A stretch of DNA of 64,000 bases from Plut-88900 sp965116945 (GCA_965116945.1 OZ220734.1:62001-126000); one strand, 5' to 3'. Shown: positions 26,437 through 35,333, counted from the stretch's first letter. A program made the numbers and translations. The notes: generated from the sequence alone by a model not told the origin.

Positions 26437-27447
26437 ATGGACGCCGAATTTTTGACCACATACGTCGGGATCCCGACATTCTTCAATGCTCCTCACATTG
26501 GCCTGGACGATGTGAAGGAGGGTATGGCCGTTGTGGCCGGCGCCCCGATAGACAACGGCATCATTTTCCCGAGGGCCGGCGCGCGATTCGGCCCCAGGAG
26601 CATCCGGGAGTCGACCCTGATGTACCGCGGCCTCCAGGACGTCGCCTCCGAGAACACCACTGTAAACGTAGATTCCCACGTAGCCCGACGCCTGAAGCCG
26701 ACCCTCAACCTGGCTGACCTCGGTGACTTCCACGTCAACCCCCAGGACATCATGCAGACCACCGACTCGGTGATAGAGGGCATCCGGGATATCGTGCAGC
26801 GGGGCGGCATCCCCATACTTCTCGGCGGCGACCATTATCTCGCCTACCCCGGCTTTGAGGGGTTCGCCCGAGGCCTTAAGGAGCGCGGCGAAAGCCCGAA
26901 GCTCGGCTACGTCCACATAGACAGCCACACCGACTTCCGGGACGGCTACGGCAACCTGGGAAGCTACAACCACGGCACCTGTGTCCGCAGGATCAGCGAA
27001 AACTCGGTGATCTCCTACGACAACATGAGCTGGGTCGGGCTTAACGGCAGTGTGATGGATGCCGACATCTACCGCGTTTACAAATCCCAGAAGCTGAAAA
27101 TGTCGACTGCGAAAGACGTGCGCACCCAGGGCATGGAGCACGTTCTCCGCCAGGCCATAGAGGCTGCCGCAGACGGGACGGACGCTGTATACGTCAGCGT
27201 AGACATCGACGTTGTATCAGCGGCCCACGCTCCCGGCACGGGTGTTCCCGTTTTTGAGGGAATCGAGGGTCGGGACCTGCTGGAGGCCATGTCGATTCTC
27301 AGCGAATACGACTGCATAAAGGCCCTCGACCTCTGCGAAGTCGCCCCGCCCCTCGACCCCATTGGCAACACGGCATACCTGGCGGCCAGCGGCCTCCTGG
27401 GCTTCCTGGGCGGCTATCTCTTCGACGAAGTGAATCTTGACGACTAG
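26437..27447 (+). CDS. Ureohydrolase (arginase/agmatinase family), copy 2
   Basis: About 336 residues, an obvious paralogue of the preceding gene along its full length, including GGDHYLAYP, HIDSHTDF and SVDIDVVSAAHAPGTG. All six metal ligands are kept. The ATG at 26437 (or the GTG just before it at 26434) follows AAGGG. The copies differ mainly in surface helices and in the residues after the first metal motifs (TDFRDR against TDFRDG, DASYAPG against SAAHAPG), so they may form a hetero-oligomer or take different guanidino substrates. The D-aminoacylase-like gene starts 14 bases downstream. Confidence 0.9.
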   Translation: MDAEFLTTYVGIPTFFNAPHIGLDDVKEGMAVVAGAPIDNGIIFPRAGARFGPRSIRESTLMYRGLQDVASENTTVNVDSHVARRLKPTLNLADLGDFHVNPQDIMQTTDSVIEGIRDIVQRGGIPILLGGDHYLAYPGFEGFARGLKERGESPKLGYVHIDSHTDFRDGYGNLGSYNHGTCVRRISENSVISYDNMSWVGLNGSVMDADIYRVYKSQKLKMSTAKDVRTQGMEHVLRQAIEAAADGTDAVYVSVDIDVVSAAHAPGTGVPVFEGIEGRDLLEAMSILSEYDCIKALDLCEVAPPLDPIGNTAYLAASGLLGFLGGYLFDEVNLDD

Positions 27448-27461
27448 GCGGAAGGCTACCG

Positions 27462-29021
27462 ATGTTTGACTTGCTCATAACCGGCGGGCGGATAATCGAT
27501 GGCACGGGCCAGACCTGGTTCCGCGCCGATGTGGGGGTGACCGGGGACCAGGTGACAGTGATCCGCGGCGAAGCGTCGGGGCTGGAGGCGGGCCGGGTAA
27601 TCGACGCCTCGGGCTGCATTGTCTGCCCCGGCTTCATCGACATGCACTCCCACTCCGATCTTTCCCTGCTCAGCGATCCGAAACATGAAGCCAAGCTCGC
27701 ACAGGGAGTCACCACCGACGCCCTCGGGCAGGACGGCCTCTCCTATGCCCCGTCTTCACCCGACAAGCTGGAGCAGCTGCTCTGGTATCTCGCCGCCGTC
27801 AATGGGACCCCGCCTCCCGATGTACGGTGGGGCTCCGTCAAGGAGTTCCTGGACCTCTTCGATGAACGGGTTGCATGCAACGTCGTGTATTTCGTGCCCC
27901 ACGCTGCCGTCCGAGTTGAGGCCATGGGCTGGGACAACCGCCTCCCCACCGAGGACGAGCTTGCCCACATGCAGTCCCTCGTAGAGCAGGGGATGAAGGA
28001 CGGCGCCTTCGGGTTCTCCACCGGACTTACCTACGTGCCCGGCGCCTACAGCGACACCCATGAACTGATAGAGGTCTGCAAGAGTCTGCGGGACTCGGGG
28101 GGGATGTACATCACCCACTGCCGCTATTTCCTGGGGGATGGCCTTCTTGACCCATTCCGCGAGGCGATAGACATCGGCGCGGAGGCCGGGGTCTCGGTCC
28201 AGATATCCCACTTCCATAGCCCCGTGGATGGTATGGGTGAGCGGATGATCGGGCTCATAGACGAGGGCCGCAACCGGGGGGTCGACGTCACCTTCGACCA
28301 GTATCCCTACCCCGCCGCCAGCACCCTGCTCCTATCAATGATTCCGGCCTGGGTCCACGCCGGCGGCCCCTCCGCGTTCATGACCCGCATCAAGGACCCC
28401 CGAGTCCGCGAGGAGATGGCCGACGCCGTAAACCCCACCTGGGGCGGAGACATGAGCGAATACATCTTCAGCCAGATCGGCTCCGATAAGAACAAGGAGT
28501 GGGAGGGGCGGTCGCTGGAAGACCTGGCCCGGGCCTGGGACAAGTCCATCGTGGACACCGTTTGCGACCTGCTAATTGAAGAAAACCTGGACGTGGCCTT
28601 TGTGGCCCGGACTGGCAACCCCGACAACATCCGCACACTACTCCAGCATTCCGCGCAGATGGTCGGCAGCGATGGCCTGCTTACGGGCAACAAGCCTAAC
28701 CCCCGCACCTACGGCACCTTCCCCTATCTCCTCGGTCAGTTGGCCCGAGACGAAGCCGTAATCTCTCTCGAAGAAGCCATACGAAAGATGACCGCAATCC
28801 CTGCCCAGCGCCTCGGCCTTTCTGATCGGGGCATCCTCCGCAACGGCATGAAGGCCGACATCGTGGTCTTCAACCCCGATACCGTTCAGGCCACCGCCAC
28901 CTTTGAAGAGCCCGAGCAGCTGCCCATCGGCATCTACCATGTCGTCGTCAACGGCAAACTCGTCATCGACCAGGGAGAGCACACGGGAGCGCTGCCGGGT
29001 CGGGCCCTGCGGCACTCCTAG
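27462..29021 (+). CDS. N-acyl-D-amino-acid deacylase (D-aminoacylase) family amidohydrolase
   Basis: 519 residues. The N-terminal sandwich starts FDLLITGGRIIDGTGQ, and the metal motif H62-S-H64-S-D lies in GFIDMHSHSDLSLL. A long insertion follows (GMKDGAFGFSTGLTYVPG, the conserved FSTGL motif), then VSVQISHFHS, and a C-terminal KADIVVFNPDTV. Family members release D-amino acids or dipeptides from N-acyl forms using zinc. The ATG at 27462 has GGAAGG upstream. Together with the FAD amine oxidase upstream this could form a D-amino-acid salvage path. Confidence 0.88.
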   Translation: MFDLLITGGRIIDGTGQTWFRADVGVTGDQVTVIRGEASGLEAGRVIDASGCIVCPGFIDMHSHSDLSLLSDPKHEAKLAQGVTTDALGQDGLSYAPSSPDKLEQLLWYLAAVNGTPPPDVRWGSVKEFLDLFDERVACNVVYFVPHAAVRVEAMGWDNRLPTEDELAHMQSLVEQGMKDGAFGFSTGLTYVPGAYSDTHELIEVCKSLRDSGGMYITHCRYFLGDGLLDPFREAIDIGAEAGVSVQISHFHSPVDGMGERMIGLIDEGRNRGVDVTFDQYPYPAASTLLLSMIPAWVHAGGPSAFMTRIKDPRVREEMADAVNPTWGGDMSEYIFSQIGSDKNKEWEGRSLEDLARAWDKSIVDTVCDLLIEENLDVAFVARTGNPDNIRTLLQHSAQMVGSDGLLTGNKPNPRTYGTFPYLLGQLARDEAVISLEEAIRKMTAIPAQRLGLSDRGILRNGMKADIVVFNPDTVQATATFEEPEQLPIGIYHVVVNGKLVIDQGEHTGALPGRALRHS

Positions 29022-29104
29022 TCCGTCCCGGTTGACGCCCACTCACGCCAGATTTACCCTATCCCCAACGGAAGATCTACCGACCCATCAAAAGGGGTAC
29101 TCGG

Positions 29105-30076
29105 ATGGCACAAGAGGTGTTTGATTTAGAGAAATTCGAAGAGCAAGGCTACCTTGTGGCCCGGGACGTCCTGGACCCCGAGGTTGATCTCGCTCCCGTC
29201 TTCACCGAGTACGAAGAGCTCCTTGAGCGTCTTTCCCACATGTGGCTTGAGAGAGGCATGATCGCCGACAGATTCGAGGGACTGCCCTTCAACGAGCGCC
29301 TGGTTAAAATCGCCGTCGCCACCCGCGGCAACTACTACCCCCACATCGACATCTCTTTCACCCAGACCGACGTTGAAGACAAGATGCCCGTCCACACTGG
29401 CCCCGCAGTCTTCAACGTCCTCAGAAGTCCCCGGCTCCTGGATGCCGTGGAGCAGTTCATAGGCCCCGAGATCTACTCCAACCCTGTCCAGCACGTCCGC
29501 ATCAAACCCCCGGAGAGCGCTCTGCCGGAAGACATGCTCAGCGACTCATCCGTAGGCTACACAGCCTGGCACCAGGACCAGGGTGTCATAATTCCACAGG
29601 CCGACGAATCCGACATCCTCACCGTCTGGATTCCAGTCATAGAAGCCACGGAAGAGAACGGCTGCATGGCCGTGGTGCCCGGAAGCCACAGAACGGGACT
29701 CGTGCCCCACTGCCCGGCGAAGCCCGAACTCAAGCACGTGCATATCCTTGAAGAGCGCCTCGGGGGAGATGCCATACCCGTACCTCTTAAGCCCGGCGAC
29801 GTGCTGTTCTTGCACAAGCTCACCATGCACTGCTCCCTCCCGAACAAGAGCGACGACATCAGGTGGAGCCTCGATCTGAGGTACAACCCCACCGGTCAGG
29901 CTACCGGCCGCCCCTGGTTCCCGGGTTTCGTGGCCCGTAGCAAGTCCAATCCCGACTCCGCCCTCACAGACCCCGACGAATGGGCCTCTCTCTGGGAGCG
30001 GGCGGGCGAAATCCTCGCCAAGGGCCCGACCCCCGTCTACAACCGCTGGAAACCCGGCGATCCTCTCTGCGCTTAA
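29105..30076 (+). CDS. Phytanoyl-CoA dioxygenase (PhyH) family Fe(II)/2-oxoglutarate oxygenase
   Basis: 323 residues. The iron triad is visible: H156 and D158 in WHQDQG and the distal H242 in KLTMHCSLPN, followed by the Arg in SDDIRWSLDLRY that would bind 2-oxoglutarate. The N-terminal helix FDLEKFEEQGYLVARDVLD is typical. PhyH relatives hydroxylate lipids, amino acids or phosphonates, so the substrate is open. The ATG at 29105 has AAGGGG upstream. It ends the 17.8-30 kb catabolic block; about 350 bases without genes follow. Confidence 0.88.
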   Translation: MAQEVFDLEKFEEQGYLVARDVLDPEVDLAPVFTEYEELLERLSHMWLERGMIADRFEGLPFNERLVKIAVATRGNYYPHIDISFTQTDVEDKMPVHTGPAVFNVLRSPRLLDAVEQFIGPEIYSNPVQHVRIKPPESALPEDMLSDSSVGYTAWHQDQGVIIPQADESDILTVWIPVIEATEENGCMAVVPGSHRTGLVPHCPAKPELKHVHILEERLGGDAIPVPLKPGDVLFLHKLTMHCSLPNKSDDIRWSLDLRYNPTGQATGRPWFPGFVARSKSNPDSALTDPDEWASLWERAGEILAKGPTPVYNRWKPGDPLCA

Positions 30077-30428
30077 CTCCACAATCCCGTCATTCCCGAC
30101 CCTGATCCGCAATCCCTCCCTGATACTGGGCCACTCATAATGAGCACGGTCGATGGGCTGAGTGCGAGTAGGCCCCCACTCTTTAGATACATGAGGCTCA
30201 ACAAAGCCTGCCGCCTCCTTTACTGTCCTTCCGAGGCAATGCGAGGAATCTCCAGCGTCAGCCCGTATCACAAGTTTCTCCCTGCGAGTCACCTACAGCG
30301 AAATCCCAAAGCTCATTGCCTTTCTCTTACTCAAGACACCCCCTATCGTCCAGGTCCCATCGCATCGGCATCCAGGCGATGCTGTACACTATGGGCCATC
30401 AAAGCCACCAACCCGGAGGTCATAACTC
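30077..30428. other. Intergenic region with degenerate repeat
   Basis: No credible gene. The stretch 30133-30169 (CTCATAATGAGC ... GAGTGCGAG) looks like a diverged copy of the palindromic element at 44709-44741 (CTCATGCTGAGC ... AGTACGAG). A stretch near 30086 (CCCGTCATTCCCG) also has the look of common dispersed repeats. The promoter of the thiolase operon should lie near the right end, but no clear -35/-10 pair stands out. Confidence 0.4.
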
Positions 30429-31637
30429 ATGCGTGATGTAGCCATTGTCAGCCCCGTTCGCACACCCGTCGGAAGGTTTGGGGGAACTCTCAGGGACATC
30501 CCCGCCGAAGATCTGGGGGCGTTGGTTATCAGGGAGGCAGTTTCAAGGTCGGGCGTAGATCCGGAGAGAATCGATGAGGTTGTCCTGGGCCACGGCTACT
30601 CCAGCGGGGAAAACCCCGCCATCGGACGACTCTGCGCCTTGAAAGCCGACCTCCCCCTCCAGGTCACCGGCTACCAGCTGGACAGGCGCTGCTCCTCGGG
30701 GTTGCAGGCCATACTGAACGCCGCAATGCTCGTCCAGACAGATAACGCAGACGTAGTCATTGCAGGCGGCGCCGAGAGCATGAGCGGCGTGGAGTATTAC
30801 ACCCTGGGGGCCAGGTGGGGAGGACGCTTCGGCTCTATGACCCTTCACGACCGTCTTATCAGGAGCAGAGAGGCCTCAACCCCCGAGGAGCGGTTCGGCT
30901 ACATCAACGGGATGATAGAAACTGCTCAAAATGTCGCCAATTACTACGAGATTTCCAGGGAAGAGCAGGATGAATACTCTCTGCGCAGCCATCAGCGCGC
31001 CGTGGCGGCATCAGAGGCAGGCAAGTTCAAAGAGGAAATTGTCCCCGTCCCCGTACCCCAGCGCCGAGGCCCTCCCGTTATGTTCGACACTGACGAGGGA
31101 CCCCGCAAGGATTCCTCCATGGAATCCCTGGCCAGGCTGAGACCGCTGATGAAGGACGGCTCTGTGACCGCCGGCAACGCCAGCTCCCAGAACGACGCCG
31201 CGTCTGTCTGCCTCGTAGTTGCGGCAGAAAAGCTGGATGAGCTGGGACTCGAGCCCATGGCCTATCTGAAGGGATGGGCCTCGGCGGGGGTCCACCCGGC
31301 CTACATGGGCGTCGGGCCCGTACCCGCCGTCAACAAGCTCTTCTCCAAGACCGGCTACGGCTGGAAGGATATCGACCTTATCGAACTCAACGAGGCCTTC
31401 GCCTCCCAGGTCCTCTCGGTTATCCACCAGTGGCAGGCCCCGAGGGACGACATTCACGACATCCTGAACGTCAACGGCTCCGGCATCTCCCTGGGCCATC
31501 CCATAGCCGCCACCGGCGCCCGCATCCTCGCCACCATGCTCTACGAGATGAAGCGCCGGGACGCCAAACTGGGGCTGGAGACTATGTGCGTGGGCGGCGG
31601 CCAGGGCGTCGCGGCCCTGTTTGAACTGGCGGCATAG
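30429..31637 (+). CDS. Thiolase (acetyl-CoA C-acyltransferase family)
   Basis: 402 residues. The catalytic residues are all in place: nucleophile C88 in RRCSSGLQ, H357 in SLGHPIAATG and C387 in METMCVGGGQG. The N-terminal VAIVSPVRTPVGRFGG is standard. It performs either thiolytic cleavage of 3-ketoacyl-CoA in beta-oxidation or acetoacetyl-CoA formation. The ATG at 30429 follows CGGAGG. It is separated from the nitrile hydratase beta gene by 3 bases, so the acids coming from nitrile/amide breakdown may feed CoA-ester degradation through this enzyme. Confidence 0.93.
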   Translation: MRDVAIVSPVRTPVGRFGGTLRDIPAEDLGALVIREAVSRSGVDPERIDEVVLGHGYSSGENPAIGRLCALKADLPLQVTGYQLDRRCSSGLQAILNAAMLVQTDNADVVIAGGAESMSGVEYYTLGARWGGRFGSMTLHDRLIRSREASTPEERFGYINGMIETAQNVANYYEISREEQDEYSLRSHQRAVAASEAGKFKEEIVPVPVPQRRGPPVMFDTDEGPRKDSSMESLARLRPLMKDGSVTAGNASSQNDAASVCLVVAAEKLDELGLEPMAYLKGWASAGVHPAYMGVGPVPAVNKLFSKTGYGWKDIDLIELNEAFASQVLSVIHQWQAPRDDIHDILNVNGSGISLGHPIAATGARILATMLYEMKRRDAKLGLETMCVGGGQGVAALFELAA

Positions 31638-31640
31638 AAG

Positions 31641-32321
31641 ATGAACGGCATCCACGACATGGGTGGTATGCACGGCTTTGGCCCCGTGCCCCGAGAGAAG
31701 GACGAACCAGTCTTCCACGCGCCGTGGGAAGGTCGGGTCTACGCCATGGCCATCGCCGCCGGCAAGAAGCGGCTCACCGAACCCGTTGGACTGCGCGCGT
31801 ACATTGAGGGCTTGGACCCCGCCCAGTACCTCGCATCCTCTTATTACGAACGCTGGATGGGCGCCCTCGAAGACGCCCTCATAAGCAAAGGCATCACTAC
31901 CAAAGAAGACCTTGACCGACGCACGGCCCACTTCGCAGACCACCCCGACACCCCACCCCAACGCCGTGAAGATCCCGAGGAAGCTGCAAAAGTCGCCTCC
32001 TCCATCTACCGGCACAGGTCGCCCCAAAGAGAAACCGACCGACACCAGCGATTCAACGTTGGCGACAGGGTCAGGGCACGCACCATCAACCCCACCGGCC
32101 ATACCCGCCTCCCGAGATATATCCGGGGAAGGGCGGGGGTGGTTGACAGGCTCCACGGTGTGCACAGTTTCGACGACGCCAGGTCTCGGGGCCGGGGGCA
32201 CGAGCCTCAGCACATCTACAGCGTCCGTTTCGAGGCCCGTGAACTCTGGGGTAACGAGGCTCCCGAGACCGAATGCGTCTACATCGACATGTGGGACAGC
32301 TATCTTGACCCGGAGGCATAG
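31641..32321 (+). CDS. nthB: Nitrile hydratase beta subunit
   Basis: 226 residues. The signature N-terminus MNGIHDMGGMHGFGPVP is diagnostic, followed by the helical region (YYERWMGALEDALI) and the C-terminal SH3-like barrel (VGDRVRARTINPTGHTRLPRYIRG, YSVRFEARELWG). Nitrile hydratase turns nitriles into amides; the beta subunit shapes the pocket and positions Arg residues next to the cysteine oxyacids of alpha. Gene order beta-alpha-accessory is that of cobalt-type enzymes. Start ATG at 31641 lies 3 bases after the thiolase stop. Confidence 0.95.
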   Translation: MNGIHDMGGMHGFGPVPREKDEPVFHAPWEGRVYAMAIAAGKKRLTEPVGLRAYIEGLDPAQYLASSYYERWMGALEDALISKGITTKEDLDRRTAHFADHPDTPPQRREDPEEAAKVASSIYRHRSPQRETDRHQRFNVGDRVRARTINPTGHTRLPRYIRGRAGVVDRLHGVHSFDDARSRGRGHEPQHIYSVRFEARELWGNEAPETECVYIDMWDSYLDPEA

Positions 32322-32324
32322 CAA

Positions 32325-32945
32325 ATGAGCGACAACCACGAAGACCACGAACACGAGGCTGAGTCCTACGCCTCCCTCCGCACCAGGGCGCTGGAATCTC
32401 TCCTCGTCGAAAAGGGCTACATCACCACCGACGCCATAGACGCCCTGGTCAAGACCTACGAGGAAGACATCGGCCCGATGAACGGCGCCAGGGTCGTGGC
32501 CCGGGCCTGGGTTGATCCCGACTACAAAGCCCGGCTCCTTGACGACGGCACTGAAGCTATCGCAGAGCTCGGCTTCCAGGGCGCCGAAGGCTCCGAGATC
32601 GTCGTCCTGGAGAATGTCCCCGGCGTGCACAACGTAGTCGTCTGCACCCTCTGCTCCTGCTACCCGTGGCCCGTTCTAGGACTTCCACCAAACTGGTATA
32701 AGTCATTCGCATTCCGCTCCCGCATGGTCATCGAACCCCGGGCCGTACTTCAGGAATTTGGTCTCGAAATTGATGAGTCCATAGAAGTCCGGGTCTGGGA
32801 CAGCAATGCTGAAATCCGCTACATGGTCCTTCCCGAAAGACCCGAAGGCACCGAGGGCATGACCGAAGAGGAACTGTCGGGCCTCGTGACCCGGGACGCC
32901 ATGGTCGGGGTGGCGCAGGCACGTCTGCCGGAAGCTGTGGTATAA
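32325..32945 (+). CDS. nthA: Nitrile hydratase alpha subunit, cobalt type
   Basis: 206 residues. The metal claw is C107-T-L-C110-S-C112 followed by YPWP. Thr in VCTLCSC marks non-corrin cobalt enzymes, whereas iron enzymes have Ser there. C110 and C112 would be the post-translationally oxidised cysteines. The downstream LPPNWYKSFAFRSRMV is typical of the family. It begins 3 bases after nthB. A small hairpin (AGAGGC-AAC-GCCTCT, 32950-32964) sits right behind the stop and separates it from the inserted pair that precedes the accessory gene. Confidence 0.95.
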   Translation: MSDNHEDHEHEAESYASLRTRALESLLVEKGYITTDAIDALVKTYEEDIGPMNGARVVARAWVDPDYKARLLDDGTEAIAELGFQGAEGSEIVVLENVPGVHNVVVCTLCSCYPWPVLGLPPNWYKSFAFRSRMVIEPRAVLQEFGLEIDESIEVRVWDSNAEIRYMVLPERPEGTEGMTEEELSGLVTRDAMVGVAQARLPEAVV

Positions 32946-33002
32946 GTTAAGAGGCAACGCCTCTGTAGATGGGCATGTAGTGAAGGAACGGGGGTGACTG
33001 CA

Positions 33003-33239
33003 ATGGCAACCATCGAAAAAGAAATCATCGCCTATGACCTCATGCGCGAAGAACTCGAAGCCGACCATAAGGGTGAATGGGTGCTGGTTCATGACCAGCA
33101 GCTGATCGGGCTGTTCGAAACGTTCCAGAAAGCCGCGGTAGTAGCCAGCAAGCGTTTCGGTCGTGGCCCTTACCTGATTAGAAAGATCGGGGAGGGGCCG
33201 TTACGTCTTTCATCACGTGTTATGTACGGAATCCAATAA
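33003..33239 (+). CDS. DUF5678-like small protein
   Basis: 78 residues, including EWVLVHDQQLIGLFETFQKAAVVASKRFG and YLIRKIG, the compact beta-beta-helix-beta pattern of DUF5678 proteins. Function unknown. The ATG at 33003 follows GGGGGTGA. Its stop overlaps the ATG of the aspartyl-protease-like gene (TAATG), so the two are expressed as a unit. Base and codon use of the pair are less GC-rich than the flanking nitrile hydratase genes. The arrangement interrupts the usual nthB-nthA-accessory order and looks acquired. Confidence 0.65.
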   Translation: MATIEKEIIAYDLMREELEADHKGEWVLVHDQQLIGLFETFQKAAVVASKRFGRGPYLIRKIGEGPLRLSSRVMYGIQ

Positions 33240-33682
33240 TGCCGTCAATAGAATGCGGCTTCCCCGGTGAACCCGATCGGTTGGCTGTCAATGGCCCACA
33301 GATAATGGTGAATGTAGGGTTTAATCCAAACTACGACCCTGATACCAACCCACGTCTGGATATACCTGAATACCTGTTTCCTGCTCTGATAGATACGGGG
33401 GCAACTGAAAGTTGTATCGATTCTACTCTAGCGAGAGCGTTGGATTTGCCGGTTGTAGATAGTGGGGCAATAGTAGGAATACACGGTCCCCAAGTAACGG
33501 ACTTACATCGAGCTCATATCCTAGTTGCTGATCTAGGCATCACTTACGACGGTCGACTTGCTGGCATTCCTATGCGTTCAAGCGGAGCTCCCTTTTACGC
33601 ACTGTTGGGCAGAGATTTCTTGAGAGTTCTGACGATGGCATATAACGGAGACACTGGCTCAGTTACCGTCTCGGTGAGCTAA
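33239..33682 (+). CDS. Retropepsin-like aspartyl protease
   Basis: 147 residues with the aspartyl-protease motif ALIDTGATES (D52-T-G-A), a downstream IVGIHGPQ flap-like strand and the C-terminal ALLGRDFLRVL (hydrophobic-Gly), which together define single-domain retroviral-type proteases that act as dimers. No signal peptide. The gene is lower in GC than its neighbours, with many A/T third positions. It is coupled to the DUF5678-like gene. Its substrate is unknown. Role in nitrile hydratase maturation is possible but unsupported; a mobile two-gene cassette is at least as likely. Confidence 0.75.
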   Translation: MPSIECGFPGEPDRLAVNGPQIMVNVGFNPNYDPDTNPRLDIPEYLFPALIDTGATESCIDSTLARALDLPVVDSGAIVGIHGPQVTDLHRAHILVADLGITYDGRLAGIPMRSSGAPFYALLGRDFLRVLTMAYNGDTGSVTVSVS

Positions 33683-33697
33683 CGATAGACAAATGCC

Positions 33698-34033
33698 GTG
33701 CCCCAACCAATAGACAACCAGATCTCCTCCATGCAAGGGCCAGAGGCCCTTCCCCGCAAGAACGGCGAGCTCGTCTTCGAGCAGCCCTGGGAAAGCCGTG
33801 CCTTCGGCCTCGCGGTCGGCCTCAGCGAGGCCGGCGTCCTCCCCTGGCCCGACTTCCGCGAAGCCCTCGTCACCGCCATCCAGGAGTCGGAGCAGCGCGG
33901 GGACGGCCGCACCTACTACGAACAGTGGGCTTCGGCCCTCGAACGCCTGGCCCTGGAGAAGGGTCTGGTGACTGAAGAGGGACTGCAGGGTCGGGCGGGG
34001 TGGCTGGAGGAGGAGTCGAGGCACGGCCATTGA
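33698..34033 (+). CDS. Nitrile hydratase accessory protein
   Basis: 111 residues resembling the N-terminal part of the beta subunit (FEQPWESRAFGLAVGLSEAG, YYEQWASALERLALEKGLV), as nitrile hydratase activators (NhlE/P14K type) do. Those proteins carry alpha during cobalt insertion and cysteine oxidation. Compare nthB: FHAPWEGRVYAMAIA and YYERWMGALEDALI. Start GTG at 33698. It has returned to the high-GC composition of nthA/nthB, which supports the view that the two genes before it are an insertion. It closes the operon. Confidence 0.85.
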   Translation: MPQPIDNQISSMQGPEALPRKNGELVFEQPWESRAFGLAVGLSEAGVLPWPDFREALVTAIQESEQRGDGRTYYEQWASALERLALEKGLVTEEGLQGRAGWLEEESRHGH

Positions 34034-34118
34034 CCCTCGACCTTCCCATATCCCGTATAATCCCACCCAGCCTATTGAACCGTCCTCACAAACGCCTGAG
34101 ACAACGGAGGTAAGCCAG

Positions 34119-35291
34119 ATGCTGTTCGGCAGCGTCTTCATGTTCAGGGACCCGGGCCTTTCCACCCCCTACGACCAGCTGGTCCGGGAGATGCGGGAGT
34201 ATGTCCTGGCAATGGAGGATCTGGGCTTCGACTACCTCTGGCTTGGCGAGCACCACCTGGGTCTCGAGGGTTTCGGCAACTCTCCTAACCCGCTCATGGT
34301 CGCCGCAGACATGGCCAGCCGAACGAAGAACATGCGCATCGGCTTCGCCTGCCTGGTCCCGAGCCTCTGGCACCCGCTCCGGCTCGCCGAAGACGTCGCC
34401 ACCCTTGATCATCTGACCGAGGGCCGCATAGAGATCGGCTTCGGCCGGGGCCCCTGGCCCCGGGACACGGTCCCCTACCACCCCAACGCCGACCCCAGGG
34501 ACGAACCGAAGTCCCGCCAGCTCATGCGTGAAAATATCGAAATTCTGGTCAAGGCCTGGACGGAAGATGTATTCTCCCACCAGGGCGAAAACTGGACTTT
34601 CCCTCCCCCAGGTGTCCCCTGGAACACCCCCTACGCCCCACCCGACCCCCGGGCCACCGAGAACGGCATCATCACCAAGCTTTCCGTGTTTCCCAAACCC
34701 TACCAGAAACCCCATCCTCAGCTATGGGGCACCGTGTCATCGCCCAACTCCCTAAAGCAAACGGCAGAGCTGGGATTCAACGCCGTGACCTGGAGGCCGT
34801 CGGTGCTGCAGATCAGGGAGTGGTGCGAGATATACGCCTCCATCCGGTCTGAAAAGGAGGGTCGGGAGTTTGCACTAGGGGAAGGTTGGGCCGTGCAACG
34901 GAACACCTATGTTGCCGATTCTATGGAGGAAGCCAAGGATGATGCGGAAGAAGCCTTCCTCAGGGCCCACGGGTTCGTCAGCAGCTTCCACACCGACGTC
35001 AGCCAGTCCCTCCGCTTCTACATGAACCCTGGCGAGAAACCCACCCCCGACATGAAACTCGACTGGGACCTCTTGAACGAACGTCAGTTCCTTGCCGGCC
35101 CGCCCGACCACGTCGCCGAGAAGGTCCACGAGCTCCAGGAAGTCTGCGGTATTAATCACCTCCTGACCAACTTCCCGGGCGGAGGAGGCATACCCCACAA
35201 CAAGGTGATGCGTTCCCTGGAGCTTTTCGGCACGAAGGTCATGCCGCAGTTCAGGAAAGAGGCCAAGGCTGCGCCCGTCGCTGCGGTATAA
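34119..35291 (+). CDS. LLM-class flavin-dependent oxidoreductase (bacterial luciferase-like)
   Basis: 390 residues. The luciferase-like barrel shows YLWLGEHHL near the N-terminus (the EHH motif common in this subgroup), LAEDVATLDHLTEGRIEIGFGRG and a long C-terminal extension. This group differs from the two F420-type paralogues at 9033 and 37122 and is more like FMN-dependent monooxygenases. The ATG at 34119 has CGGAGG eight bases upstream. A TATAAT at 34056-34061 with TTGACC 20 bases before it is a possible but poorly spaced promoter. Substrate unknown. Confidence 0.87.
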   Translation: MLFGSVFMFRDPGLSTPYDQLVREMREYVLAMEDLGFDYLWLGEHHLGLEGFGNSPNPLMVAADMASRTKNMRIGFACLVPSLWHPLRLAEDVATLDHLTEGRIEIGFGRGPWPRDTVPYHPNADPRDEPKSRQLMRENIEILVKAWTEDVFSHQGENWTFPPPGVPWNTPYAPPDPRATENGIITKLSVFPKPYQKPHPQLWGTVSSPNSLKQTAELGFNAVTWRPSVLQIREWCEIYASIRSEKEGREFALGEGWAVQRNTYVADSMEEAKDDAEEAFLRAHGFVSSFHTDVSQSLRFYMNPGEKPTPDMKLDWDLLNERQFLAGPPDHVAEKVHELQEVCGINHLLTNFPGGGGIPHNKVMRSLELFGTKVMPQFRKEAKAAPVAAV

Positions 35292-35333
35292 CGACTGCCC
35301 GATATAAACGCCTAATACTGGAAGAGGTTTGCC

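Noticed and set aside
30140..30436. Plus-strand frame upstream of the thiolase
   Set aside because: No ribosome-binding site, overlaps the thiolase start and covers a degenerate repeat; the sequence is Ser/Arg/Pro-rich without pattern.
31011..32630. Long minus-strand frame opposite thiolase and nitrile hydratase
   Set aside because: It is a complement-strand shadow of high-GC genes with strong, well-known motifs on the plus strand.
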